DNA of 64,000 bases from Microbacterium halophytorum (lineage in GTDB: Bacteria > Actinomycetota > Actinomycetes > Actinomycetales > Microbacteriaceae). This document shows positions 36,370 through 44,614 of the stretch, piece after piece. Below the pieces are notes generated by a model. It had not been told where the DNA came from, did not search any database, and saw nothing but the letters and a program-made list of their open reading frames with translations. The DNA lies in the NCBI RefSeq assembly GCF_002970975.1, contig NZ_PNFA01000013.1, positions 1 to 64,000 on the forward strand. The letters are read 5' to 3'. Each line of letters begins with the position of its first letter. The stretch's first letter is position 1. The translations under genes and the position numbers were made by a program.

Positions 36370-36933
36370 ATGCGAGAGCGTCTCTTCGAGTCTGAACGTT
36401 CCACCCTCGTCTTGCGCCCGGCCGATGGCCCGCAAGACGCTGACGCTCTGGATGAGACGGTGTTCGAGATGTGGGGCGATATCACCGACGCCGAGCTGGA
36501 AGCGTTCCTCGCCGACATCGAACCCGACTACTACTACATCAAGCGATCACGCTCCGTTACCCAATGGGGTGGTCAGGGTTCGTCCACCGAGGTCATCCTG
36601 CAGTGGGCAGCCACTGCATCAGACACGATATTTCGCACGCGCTTCAACGACGCCATCGATAAGTTCTTCGACCGGCGCAAGCAGCCGGGGCCTACCCCTG
36701 ACGCCGACCGGGCCGTGGCGTCAGCACGAACGCGCATTGCGACTCGTTTCCCGACAAGAGGGGACGACCTTACGCTCGTATCGGAGTATGAAGACGCATT
36801 CGAGCGCACGCAGAAGTTCGTCTTTCAGGACACGGAGTACGTGTACAACGCGGTCGTCCGCACAACTGCAAAGGGCCACGTCTACGTCACCGGCGTCGGA
36901 CGCACACTTCGGCATCCCAACGCGGTGGGATAG
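36370..36933 (+). CDS. Hypothetical protein (187 aa)
   Basis: I do not recognise this protein. It starts RERLFESERSTLVLRPADGP and contains an acidic stretch (DITDAELEAFLADIEPDYYY) and KFFDRRKQPGPTP. The C-terminal third (EYVYNAVVRTTAKGHVYVTG) is beta-like. There is no signal peptide or membrane segment. It faces the 615-residue gene, with 191 bases between their ends. The leaderless -10 supports that it is a real gene. Confidence 0.65.
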   Translation: MRERLFESERSTLVLRPADGPQDADALDETVFEMWGDITDAELEAFLADIEPDYYYIKRSRSVTQWGGQGSSTEVILQWAATASDTIFRTRFNDAIDKFFDRRKQPGPTPDADRAVASARTRIATRFPTRGDDLTLVSEYEDAFERTQKFVFQDTEYVYNAVVRTTAKGHVYVTGVGRTLRHPNAVG

Positions 36934-37124
36934 CTTCACTAAAGTCCGAAGCTGACGTTCGCGCCGATGACAATGAAGCTTCAGGGGCTCGCTTGATCGC
37001 TCGCTCGACTCTTCCCTGAGCGTCGAGTTCGCCGTATGCCGAGTGCTCGCTGGGCGCCCGCAGACCGGTCGTCAGGCGTGCGTGCAGTCCACGGGTTGCG
37101 GCGGAGCATGCACGCGTTGCCTCT

Positions 37125-38972
37125 TCAATCTGCGGCGTGTGCAGGGAGTCGAACGCCGGCCTCGGCGAGGCGGACCGCTCGTAGCGCTGGCTGCTCCGGC
37201 GGCCAACTCGCCATCTCGAGTGTTGCGGCGAACTGGCTGTAGCTCTCCGCGCGCGTGAAGAAGAGGTCATCGTGCCCAAGTCGCAGCAACTCGCGGGAAT
37301 CGCTTCTCGGTGTGAAAATCAGCTCTGGCATCAGTACAAACCCGTCGACCTCGTAGTCGGAGAAGTCATAGTTGTCTCCGACGGGGTTGTTGGTCAGTGT
37401 GGCAATTCGGTCCTGCCATTGGTCCAGCGCCCTGTTGAGCCGGTCGGTCCCGCTCCGCGCCGCGGCGTGCTCGCCAGCGAGGTAGTCGACGGCAGTCAGG
37501 AACCGTTTGCAGGAAATCAGGAAGAGCTTGGTGCCGACGACGAGCAGAGCGTCGGCGTCGGTTATGACCGATCCGTTCAGGCGGAGGTCCTTGCCGCGCA
37601 TTGCGCGGAGCTGAGCGGGCGGAGCGAACACGCTTCCGTCGATGAGTTCCTGGACGACGAGCTCGAATTGCTTCCCGGTCAGATTCGCTACCGGGCCTCC
37701 GCTTGGCGAGAGTTTGAGTCCCTGCGTCACGTGCCACGCGTACGCCCACGCGTCGACCAGAGTCATCCCCTCGTGGTCCTGAAGGACCGGGCCAGGGAAG
37801 CTGCGTCGACCCGCTTCGTACATGCTCTGGACGTGATCCATGACCTCGCTCGAGGTGAGGGTGCTATGGCCGTTGTCTGACAACCACTTCGCAACCTCGA
37901 CATCTCCGAGAGCGGCACTCACTTGTGCTTCCAGGTCCGCTGTTGCGAGCGACATGAGTCCAAGGTGGGGCAGAGTCCGTCCAGCGTCGTTGTCGGCGGA
38001 CATGACCGTCCGGAGGAGGGCGTTTCCGAAGATAACCAGGGAGACGACCTGTGCAGGGTTGTCGAACGACGCGAGCACATCGTGGCGTCCGAGGATCATG
38101 TACTTCTCATCCCCCGTGGCGAAGGCCCTGACCGTGAACTGCACAGCATCTTCGGTTATCGCTGCGGCGGCGTAAGGTCCGTGCCAGGTTTCGTCGAGCG
38201 CGTACCCGTGCGTGAAGCGGAATGCGACGAGCATCGGCGGGTCGCCATCGAACGCGTCGACGTCAATCTTGTCGAGACGGACCTCATCGTCAGCGGAAGA
38301 CCATGAGGTGCGGATATCGAACTCGTGGAGAGCATCGAGCAGCGCGGCGCTGCCAAAGACGGCGGGGCGGCGCGTGCTACGGACTTTGTACTTGACACCT
38401 TTGGAGGCGCTACGGATTGCGCCTTCTAGCTCGTCCACCAATCGGACGAGCGCCATGAACTTCGCCAACCTCGCTGAGACGGCGATCGGAACGGTTTCGG
38501 CCATTGCCTCGAACCTCTCGCCGCGAGCTGTACCGACAAGGTTCTCAGCAATACGTTGTCTCGAGTCGCCCTCGGTATCCGTCCTGCCTGTTTCTGCGAA
38601 GGCCAAGGCGTGAGGGGTGAGTCTACGAATGAGATGTAGCCATGTCTCTGAGTCGTAGACGGTCGCGACCTCCGTCGCAGCATTCACAAGCCCTTGGCGA
38701 AGCACGATGATGTAGTCGAACGCCGGCGCCCCTTCGATCACAACGCCGTCCTCAACCGCAGGCAGCGCGGCGCGCAGGGCATCTTTCGCCGCCTCTGCAG
38801 CGGGCGGGTAGCACCGTACGAATGCCTCATCGAATGCGTTGAAGTCTGCCCTTGTCTGCGGGCCCGCGTGCGTGGGCACACGGATCGCCGCAGACGGCCC
38901 CGGCGGTAGAACCTGCCGGGGCAACGCGCTCGGATCGGGGCGACGGAAAGAGTCTCCTTGGGCCACCTTCAC
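37125..38972 (-). CDS. Large protein with PD-(D/E)XK nuclease-like C-terminal domain
   Basis: The 615-residue protein has a long alpha/beta N-terminal region of unknown type. The C-terminal region (about 455-600) contains GKQFELVVQELIDGSVFAPP, VITDADALLVVGTKLFLISC and KRFLTAVDYLAGEHAAARSG. An early Glu, an Asp in TDADALLV and a strand ending in ISCK fit the order of PD-(D/E)XK nucleases and NERD-like domains, but the usual Glu of ExK is Ser/Cys here. GTG 38972 is the only usable start nearby. It is the largest island gene and stands alone. A defence or DNA-processing role is possible but unproven. Confidence 0.65.
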   Translation of the reverse strand: MKVAQGDSFRRPDPSALPRQVLPPGPSAAIRVPTHAGPQTRADFNAFDEAFVRCYPPAAEAAKDALRAALPAVEDGVVIEGAPAFDYIIVLRQGLVNAATEVATVYDSETWLHLIRRLTPHALAFAETGRTDTEGDSRQRIAENLVGTARGERFEAMAETVPIAVSARLAKFMALVRLVDELEGAIRSASKGVKYKVRSTRRPAVFGSAALLDALHEFDIRTSWSSADDEVRLDKIDVDAFDGDPPMLVAFRFTHGYALDETWHGPYAAAAITEDAVQFTVRAFATGDEKYMILGRHDVLASFDNPAQVVSLVIFGNALLRTVMSADNDAGRTLPHLGLMSLATADLEAQVSAALGDVEVAKWLSDNGHSTLTSSEVMDHVQSMYEAGRRSFPGPVLQDHEGMTLVDAWAYAWHVTQGLKLSPSGGPVANLTGKQFELVVQELIDGSVFAPPAQLRAMRGKDLRLNGSVITDADALLVVGTKLFLISCKRFLTAVDYLAGEHAAARSGTDRLNRALDQWQDRIATLTNNPVGDNYDFSDYEVDGFVLMPELIFTPRSDSRELLRLGHDDLFFTRAESYSQFAATLEMASWPPEQPALRAVRLAEAGVRLPAHAAD

Positions 38973-39718
38973 ATCATGACGCAGAGCATCGTCAAGGCGA
39001 GCGTGTCGTCACTCGATCGGTGCCGGGGGTGTGCGGTGCGGCCCAGGTCCCGCCGCCCGCGTTGCAGCCTGGCAGTAAGGCATAGTCGTAGTGCACGCTG
39101 GCGGGTCGCTGAGCGCGCTTGGACTCGCCGGCTTCGGCTTCCCGCTTGTACTAGGACCTCAGAGGAAGAGTGCTGAGCGCGTCAAGTGCCCGTATGCGCC
39201 GCGCGATGCTTTGAACGATGGTCGCGTCCCATGCGCGCGCCGACCGGCGCTTCACCGGCCGAGCCTTCGCGTCGGTGCCCAGGGGCAGACACGCTGTCTC
39301 CGCTACCAGTGGTACCGAGCTGCGATCCAAGGACTTCGCCGCCCCCTACCGACTCCTGCTCGTCATGACCCCCGAGGACTCGGCTGGCCGTCTTCGCCCA
39401 AGGGATCGCCGACCCGAGGTTCAGCGGTGCCAGATCACGGGGTGACCGTCCGCGGAGAGACTCGGGCCGGCGGATGCACCCTGGCGCGCAGGTCTCCCCG
39501 CGGCCTGCGGGCCGCCAACGCCGCCGCGCACCTCAATGGGAGAAGAGGACACTTCCACAAACCCCGCGTAAACCCCAGACGAGGTTCTGGATGACTACCA
39601 AGAGTCGGGACCTGGCCGGGACCTGACGCATGCAAACCATGCAAGCCATGACGTGAAATGAGGCCGTTCGAAGGGCAGATAGGCCCGGAAAATCAAGGAT
39701 CTGAGCTGAAGCGTCTAC
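38973..39718. other. Non-coding or decayed stretch at the right end of the island
   Basis: I find no supported gene in these 746 bases. Several short frames overlap without ribosome binding sites or recognisable protein content. One at 39218-39445 (FASVPRGRHAVSATSGTELR, then SKDFAAPYRLLLVMTPEDSA) has some protein-like character and may be a decayed gene. The last part would hold the attachment-site arm next to the right junction. Confidence 0.5.
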
Positions 39719-39760
39719 CTGGGGGTCAAGGGGTCGCAGGTTCAAATCCTGTCAGCCCGA
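39719..39760 (+). pseudogene. tRNA-Pro(GGG) 3' half (right junction of the island)
   Basis: The stretch begins with the shared core CTGGGGG (39719-39725) and continues TCAAG, GGGTC, the T-arm GCAGGTTCAAATCCTGT and the acceptor CAGCCCG plus discriminator A. CCA is encoded at 39761-39763. TCAAG and CAGCCCG pair perfectly with CTTGA and CGGGCTG of the 5' half at 29681, not with the island's own tRNA. Rejoining the halves gives a normal 74-base tRNA. Confidence 0.9.
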
Positions 39761-39768
39761 CCATTGTG

Positions 39769-39810
39769 AAGTCTCGGGACATCGTTCACTCGATGTCCCG
39801 AGACTTTTCT
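39769..39810 (+). terminator. Original terminator of the split tRNA-Pro gene
   Basis: A 16-bp stem (AAGTCTCGGGACATCG with CGATGTCCCGAGACTT) and six-base loop is followed by TTCT. It lies 6 bases after the encoded CCA. The hairpin shares GTCTCGGGACA with two further copies downstream. Confidence 0.75.
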
Positions 39811-39859
39811 CGTTTCGGGGTTCGGATGCCTCTGGAGATCGGTCCGCTTTCGGGGCGGG

Positions 39860-39902
39860 TGTCTCGGGACACGCTTCCGTGCCTGTCTCGGGTCATTGTT
39901 CC
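39860..39902. repeat. Degenerate GTCTCGGGACA repeats
   Basis: TGTCTCGGGACA (39860-39871) and TGTCTCGGGTCATTGTTCC (39884-39902) repeat the terminator arm at 39770. Such copies may be leftover IS ends; an IS3 remnant follows at once. Confidence 0.4.
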
Positions 39903-39962
39903 GGCGATCGGGATCGGCTGGTCTTGTCCGACTGGGGCTGCCGAACGGATACGTGGCAGCGG

Positions 39963-40340
39963 CTAGTCAGACAGCGAGGGTGGTCGACGGTCTCGTCCTG
40001 GTTTCGATCCGTGCGGGGCAAGCTTCCCCAGACGCGCCTGCCGTCGACGTCGGTGGTGGGGCGTTGGGGCCCGGATCACGATTGCGATCCGCAGTCCCTC
40101 CCACGGCGCCCAGGAGCGTCGGCGGAGGACGGTCTTCCGCCGGAGTGAGAAGAACGTTTCCATCACCGCGTTGTCGCCGCCTGCACCGACGTGGCCGATC
40201 GATCGGACCAGCTCGTGGCAAGTCAGCGTCCGGACCGCTTTCCGAGCGCGAAACGGGCTGCCCCGGTCGCCGTGAACCACGCAGTCGGCGACGTCACCAC
40301 GCAGGGTGACCGCGTTATCGATGGCGTTCAGGACCGCCTG
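39963..40340 (-). pseudogene. IS3-family transposase OrfB remnant
   Basis: The minus strand encodes AVLNAIDNAVTLRGDVADCV, VHGDRGSPFRARKAVRTLTC and HVGAGGDNAVMETFFSLRR, which cover the second Asp and the Glu of the IS3 DDE core. The last part changes frame (RRRRQARLGKLAP, then PARIETRTRPSTTLAV). The N-terminus and the first Asp are missing. This copy is diverged from the IS at 30383-31669. Confidence 0.8.
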
Positions 40341-40341
40341 T

Positions 40342-41196
40342 TCAAGCGAGCATGTGGTCGGCGAGCTGTTGTGCGATGCTGCGAGGCTCCCTCTCCAGCA
40401 GTCGCACAAGCGCGGGGTCAGATTCTGAGAAGTGACCGCTTCGCGTTGCCTGGAACATCGAAAGTGCGAAGCGCGCGGCCTGCTCGGGAACCCCATTCGA
40501 AATCTCGCCGGCGACCCACTCCTCGTCGCCGACGACGATGCGCTCGATCCGGCGTCCTGTGAGCTTCGATGCCGCGGACGCGAAGTCTGCGAGGGTGACC
40601 GGCTTCGGCAGGGTCAGGTTCACAGGCCCGTCGAGCGGAGACTCGTCGGTCAGGATCGCAGCCGCGGCTTCTCCCGCGTCGCGGCGATCGACCCATGAGA
40701 AGGGACCGTCGGCGGGCTTCGCGATGGTTCCCGTCTCGCGCCAGGGGCCGAGCAACTGGTTGAGATCGCCGTAGAAACCGTTGCGCAAGGCGGTCCATGC
40801 GATGCCCGAAGACGCAAGGTGCTGCTCCGTGGCGGCGTGGATGGCGAGCGGCGGATAGGGCGTGTCGAAGCCTGTTCCGTGTGCACTCGTATACAGGACC
40901 CGTTCTGCTCCTGCCTCGACTGCCGCGTCAATCGCGGTTCGATGCTGTGCGACGACGTTGGCTGTGATGTCGCTCGAGGAGACCAACAGCACCTGTTCCG
41001 CACCGGCGAACGACTCGCGCAGAGAATCGGGGTCGTCGTAGGCGCCTTGTCGTACGCGGACACCCTGGTCAGCCAGGTGCTGGGCGCGTCGAGGATCTCG
41101 CACGCTCGCCGCGATGCGGCTCGAGGGGATTCGCTTCAGCAGGTGCTCAACGGTGGCTCCGTTGAGCACACCCGTTGCTCCAGTCACGATGATCAA
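40342..41196 (-). CDS. NmrA/QorB-like NAD(P)-binding oxidoreductase
   Basis: The 284-residue protein has a Rossmann start IIVTGATGVLNGATVEHLLK and the QorB-like features VLLVSSSDITANVVAQHRTA and GIAWTALRNGFYGDLNQLLG. It is an atypical short-chain dehydrogenase, probably a quinone or redox sensor protein. VLNG replaces the more usual QLGG in the glycine loop. It is divergent from a TetR gene across a strong palindrome. The pair is likely an inducible detoxification unit. Confidence 0.85.
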   Translation of the reverse strand: MIIVTGATGVLNGATVEHLLKRIPSSRIAASVRDPRRAQHLADQGVRVRQGAYDDPDSLRESFAGAEQVLLVSSSDITANVVAQHRTAIDAAVEAGAERVLYTSAHGTGFDTPYPPLAIHAATEQHLASSGIAWTALRNGFYGDLNQLLGPWRETGTIAKPADGPFSWVDRRDAGEAAAAILTDESPLDGPVNLTLPKPVTLADFASAASKLTGRRIERIVVGDEEWVAGEISNGVPEQAARFALSMFQATRSGHFSESDPALVRLLEREPRSIAQQLADHMLA

Positions 41197-41294
41197 GACG
41201 ACGTCCTTTCGTACATCTCGTGCGTGCGGTCGTCACAGCGGCTCGATAAATTGACTCCGTGAGTCACCTTGTCGCCCGGGTACTATGGTGCATG

Positions 41295-41317
41295 AACTTG
41301 ACCAAGCTGGTCAAGTT
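41295..41317. promoter_or_regulatory. TetR operator palindrome
   Basis: A perfect dyad with 10-bp arms AACTTGACCA and TGGTCAAGTT around AGC lies between the divergent oxidoreductase and TetR genes. It is the natural binding site for the adjacent TetR protein. Confidence 0.8.
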
Positions 41318-41347
41318 GAATCGTTGATCGCAAAGGGTGCCTGAGGT

Positions 41348-41926
41348 ATGGCTGCTCCATTGAAGCTCCGGGCTGATGCTCGTCGGAGTATCGAACGTAT
41401 CCGTGCGGCTGCGGTGCAGGTGTTCCGCGAGCGCGGCTTGTCCGTGCCGCTCGAAGACGTGGCGGCTGCGGCCCGCGTAAGCAAGGCGACGATCTTCAAT
41501 CGCTTCGGTGGGCGGGTTGGTCTGATCGACGCCGTCATCGACGATGTCGTGGCGGCGGAACTGGTGAGTGTCATCGAAGAGTCGCGGTCGGTCGAAGGAG
41601 CGCGGGGGCGAGTCGAGGTCTACGTTCGTGCGATTCGGGGCCTGCAGTACTCGCTGCCCGCCGTCAATGACGTCCTGCTGCAGGAGTTTCCTGACTCTGA
41701 GCCGCTCATGGCGCTCTGTCATGCCGGGGATGCCTTTCACGGCGAGCTCGTCGCGGAAGGGCACATCGCCGGCATCCTGGCTGATGGCGTCACACCGGGT
41801 GACTTTCAGGCGCTCGCGATGGACAACGCGCTCGCGCTGAAGCACGCTCGCGTGCGCCCCTCCCGCGACGACTATGACCGCAGGACGGGCTATATCCTCG
41901 GCGGGATCTGCGCGCCGTCGGACTGA
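41348..41926 (+). CDS. TetR-family regulator
   Basis: The 192-residue regulator has the TetR helix-turn-helix near residues 10-55 (ERIRAAAVQVFRERGLSVPL, EDVAAAARVSKATIFNRFGG). The C-terminal ligand domain is helical. It probably represses the divergent NmrA-like gene and itself through the palindrome at 41295-41317. Redox-active or electrophilic compounds are likely inducers. It converges on another TetR gene. Confidence 0.87.
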   Translation: MAAPLKLRADARRSIERIRAAAVQVFRERGLSVPLEDVAAAARVSKATIFNRFGGRVGLIDAVIDDVVAAELVSVIEESRSVEGARGRVEVYVRAIRGLQYSLPAVNDVLLQEFPDSEPLMALCHAGDAFHGELVAEGHIAGILADGVTPGDFQALAMDNALALKHARVRPSRDDYDRRTGYILGGICAPSD

Positions 41927-41956
41927 AAAGGCTGCTGAAGTCGGGCGAGCATCCGC

Positions 41957-42628
41957 TCAGGGGTGATGACGAGCGATGCCATCGAGCAGCACGTCGAGCG
42001 CCCATCGCTGACGTACTTGAGGGCTTCCTCGCGTGAATGTCTCCGTGGGGAACGCTGAAAGCGTCTGCTGGCGCTGAGGGTCCGCCGAAGCAAGCGTGGT
42101 GGCGAGTTCATTGACTTCCTGGCCAGTTCCGGAAGCGCGCGCCGCCCATTCGGCTGCGGTGATGCTGGCGTGCTGGAGGAGGATGTCGATGCCCCACGCG
42201 GCGGGCTGGTCGTCGACACCGCCGGAACGCAGGAGTCGCAGAAGCAGGTCGATCAGGCTGAGGTAGTGGGGGCCGTCGGGCCACACGAACAGCGCAGAGC
42301 GGGCGAGGTTTCCGTGAGCTGTGAGGAGATCGATGTAGTCCTCGATCACACGGTGAAGGCGTTCGCGCCAGGGTTCTGTGTCCTCCCAAGCGAGGTCGAG
42401 GTCAGCGAGCAGCGCGTCGATCAAGAGCGCGTGCAGCACGGTGACGTTCTTCACGTAGACGTACAGCGAGGCGGGGCCTGTATCGAGCTCGTCGGCGACC
42501 CGCCGAATCGTCAGCTTCTCCGCGCCATCGCGCTCCAGGACGAGGCGCGCGGCCGAAACGATCGCCTCGCGTGAAAGGGCCGGCTTGGCGGGCCGCTCGC
42601 GCCTGCTGATGGGTATCCGCGTCGTCAT
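41957..42628 (-). CDS. TetR-family regulator of the DHA2 exporter
   Basis: The protein has a TetR helix-turn-helix (ALSREAIVSAARLVLERDGA, RRVADELDTGPASLYVYVKN) and a TetR_C-type ligand domain. VYVKN with DALLADLDLAWED recalls regulators of tetracycline-like exporters. From ATG 42628 it has 223 residues. That ATG follows a TATGAT -10 box by seven bases; ATG 42640 would lie inside the -10 box. It is divergent from the DHA2 exporter. Confidence 0.85.
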   Translation of the reverse strand: MTTRIPISRRERPAKPALSREAIVSAARLVLERDGAEKLTIRRVADELDTGPASLYVYVKNVTVLHALLIDALLADLDLAWEDTEPWRERLHRVIEDYIDLLTAHGNLARSALFVWPDGPHYLSLIDLLLRLLRSGGVDDQPAAWGIDILLQHASITAAEWAARASGTGQEVNELATTLASADPQRQQTLSAFPTETFTRGSPQVRQRWALDVLLDGIARHHP

Positions 42629-42635
42629 GGCACCG

Positions 42636-42677
42636 ATCATAGCAATCGACGATCTTGATCGTCACGAACATGTTCGT
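42636..42677. promoter_or_regulatory. Divergent TetR/exporter control region
   Basis: The minus-strand -10 TATGAT is at 42641-42636. A perfect palindrome ACGAACATGTTCGT lies at 42664-42677, and a related half-site GTGTTCGT follows at 42685-42692. The palindrome is placed to block the exporter promoter. Confidence 0.7.
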
Positions 42678-42712
42678 TACGATCGTGTTCGTCGCTTGAG
42701 ATCGGAGTTCCC

Positions 42713-44122
42713 ATGACCATCACCACTGAAACGCCGCCCCTGTCCACCCGAGCCGTCTGGCTCACCCTGATCGTCGTCCTCCTCGCTGATGCGATGGACC
42801 TCATGGATGCGACGATCGCCAACGTCGCGGCACCTTCGATCGTGAAGGAGCTGGGAGTGGGCGATGGCGTCATCCCCTGGCTCGGCGCGTCCTACGCGCT
42901 CGCGCTGGGCTCTCTCCTTGTCCTTGGCGGGCGTGTCGGAGACAAGTTCGGCCAGCGCCGCACGTTCCTCACCGGGCTCATCGGCTTCGTCGTCGGTTCC
43001 GCACTCGCGGGATTGGCCCCGTCCGCCGGAGTGCTGATCGCCGCGCGGGTCGTGCAGGGAGCATTCGGTGCTCTGCTCATCCCGCAGGGCATGGCCATTA
43101 TGGCCGCGACGTTCCCGAAGCCCATGCTGCAGAGGGCATTCGCCGTCTTCGCACCGCTGCTCGGCGTCTTCGCTGTCGGGGGCCCCATCCTCGGAGGACT
43201 GATCATCGACGCCAACATCCTCGGACTGGGATGGCGTCCGATCTTCCTCATCAACATCGTTCTCGGAGGCGTTGCTCTCCTTCTCGCCCTCCGCTACCTT
43301 CCTGCAGTGCCCGCGCGCGACTCGACGCGCATCGATCTGATCGGCAGCGTCCTGCTCGCGCTCGCGCTGTTCGGCCTCCTGTTCGGGCTCGTCACCGGCT
43401 CGTCGGACGGATGGAGCACGCTCACGATCAGCAGCGTCATTGTCGGCGTCGCACTCCTGGCACTGTTCGGATGGCGGCAGGCTCGGGCCGACGAACCCCT
43501 TCTCCCGCGCAGCCTGCTCACCAACCGTGGCTTCACGTCCGGGCTCATCGTCGGTCTCTGCGTCTTCGCGAGCTTCAGCGGACTGATGTACGTCATCAGC
43601 CTCTTCTTCCAACTCGGCCTCGGCTACACCCCGACCGAGACATCCCTCAACCTCATCCCGCTCACCGTCGGCATCATGGTCGGCTCCGGCATCGCTAACG
43701 CGCTCATCCTGGGGCTCGGCCGGCGGCTCGTGCTCATCGGAATGCTCACCACGCTGCTCGGCACCGGCTTACTGCTCGTGTTCGTGCTCGCTTCCGGGGT
43801 CCAGGTGACTTGGTGGCAGAACCTCATTGCGACCAGCCTTCTCGGGATCGCCGCAGGAATATGCTTCAACTCGGTCTTCAATACCGCGCTCGGCAATCTG
43901 AAGCCCGAAGAGGCCGGCTCCGCCAGTGGTTCCCTCAGCGCTATCCAACAGATCGCGAACGGTATCGGTTCTGCCCTCGTCACGACGATCTTCATCGGCA
44001 CCCTCGCCAGCGGCACTGTCACGGCGATGACGACCACCCTCATCGTGATCCTCGTCGTCGCCGCTCTGTGCCTCCTGGCAGTGCCGCTGCTTCCGCGCGC
44101 GGCAGTTGCCGATGAGGGGTGA
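42713..44122 (+). CDS. DHA2-family (14-TM) drug:H+ antiporter
   Basis: The 469-residue exporter has 14 predicted membrane segments. Helix 1 has LADAMDLMDATIANVAAPSI, the D1 motif of DHA2 (EmrB/QacA) carriers. GGRVGDKFGQRRTFLTGLIG is motif A and VFAVGGPILGGLIID motif C. It is divergent from a TetR gene with an operator between. It probably exports a drug or toxic metabolite. The region is A+T-richer than the core genome. Confidence 0.87.
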   Translation: MTITTETPPLSTRAVWLTLIVVLLADAMDLMDATIANVAAPSIVKELGVGDGVIPWLGASYALALGSLLVLGGRVGDKFGQRRTFLTGLIGFVVGSALAGLAPSAGVLIAARVVQGAFGALLIPQGMAIMAATFPKPMLQRAFAVFAPLLGVFAVGGPILGGLIIDANILGLGWRPIFLINIVLGGVALLLALRYLPAVPARDSTRIDLIGSVLLALALFGLLFGLVTGSSDGWSTLTISSVIVGVALLALFGWRQARADEPLLPRSLLTNRGFTSGLIVGLCVFASFSGLMYVISLFFQLGLGYTPTETSLNLIPLTVGIMVGSGIANALILGLGRRLVLIGMLTTLLGTGLLLVFVLASGVQVTWWQNLIATSLLGIAAGICFNSVFNTALGNLKPEEAGSASGSLSAIQQIANGIGSALVTTIFIGTLASGTVTAMTTTLIVILVVAALCLLAVPLLPRAAVADEG

Positions 44123-44301
44123 AGAGGGCCCGCAAACCACCCGACGAACGGGGCGTCACAACACAAAGGTCTGATGCAACCCGCAGTGATGCGGCTGGTG
44201 GGCGGGCTCCAGCACCCAGCACGACGACTCGATCGGAATCCTGTCGCTCCATCAGGCCCGAAGTCCTTCATCACACGCGATACGGATGAGAGTCTTGACG
44301 T

Positions 44302-44600
44302 ATGGGCGGTGACGACGATGCCTGGGACCAGTTGTACGCCACCGGGCGCGAGTTCCGCCAACTGGCGGATCGCGAGCTCGATGCCGTCCTCGGCAGTCTG
44401 CCGAAGCTCGCGCTCGAGCGGCGGCGTGCACTCGACATCGGATGCGGTACGGGGCAGCTGGCGCGCGCGCTGACTGTGCGCGGATATGCGGTAACGGGGG
44501 TGGACCCCTCCGTCCAAGCCATCGAACGGGCACGTGCGGCCTCGCCCGGATCCGGAGTGGAGTTCATCCGAGGGGGCATCGCCGTCGTTGCGGGGCGCGT
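44302..44600 (+). pseudogene. Class I SAM-dependent methyltransferase, 3'-truncated
   Basis: The first 98 residues are a good methyltransferase start: WDQLYATGREFRQLADRELD, then the SAM motif RRALDIGCGTGQLARALTVR and YAVTGVDPSVQAIERARAAS. After EFIRGG at about 44580 the frame becomes an Arg/Pro-rich shadow of the minus-strand gene. About half the enzyme is missing. The break probably marks a deletion or insertion junction. Confidence 0.75.
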
Positions 44601-44614
44601 CTCCGGTGCACGCC

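Larger units (their letters stand above)
29720..39718. mobile_element. Integrative genomic island in tRNA-Pro
   Basis: The interval between the two tRNA halves is 9,999 bases. It holds a complete tRNA-Pro, an integrase fragment on the minus strand near the left end, an IS3 element and about nine mostly unrecognised genes. Base composition is visibly less GC-rich than the flanks and genes face both ways. Both junctions carry the 7-base core CTGGGGG. With the integrase truncated, the island is probably immobile now. Confidence 0.85.

Noticed and set aside
39091..39594. 167-codon plus-strand frame at the right end of the island
   Set aside because: It is Arg/Pro-rich, lacks a ribosome binding site, and overlaps other equally poor frames.
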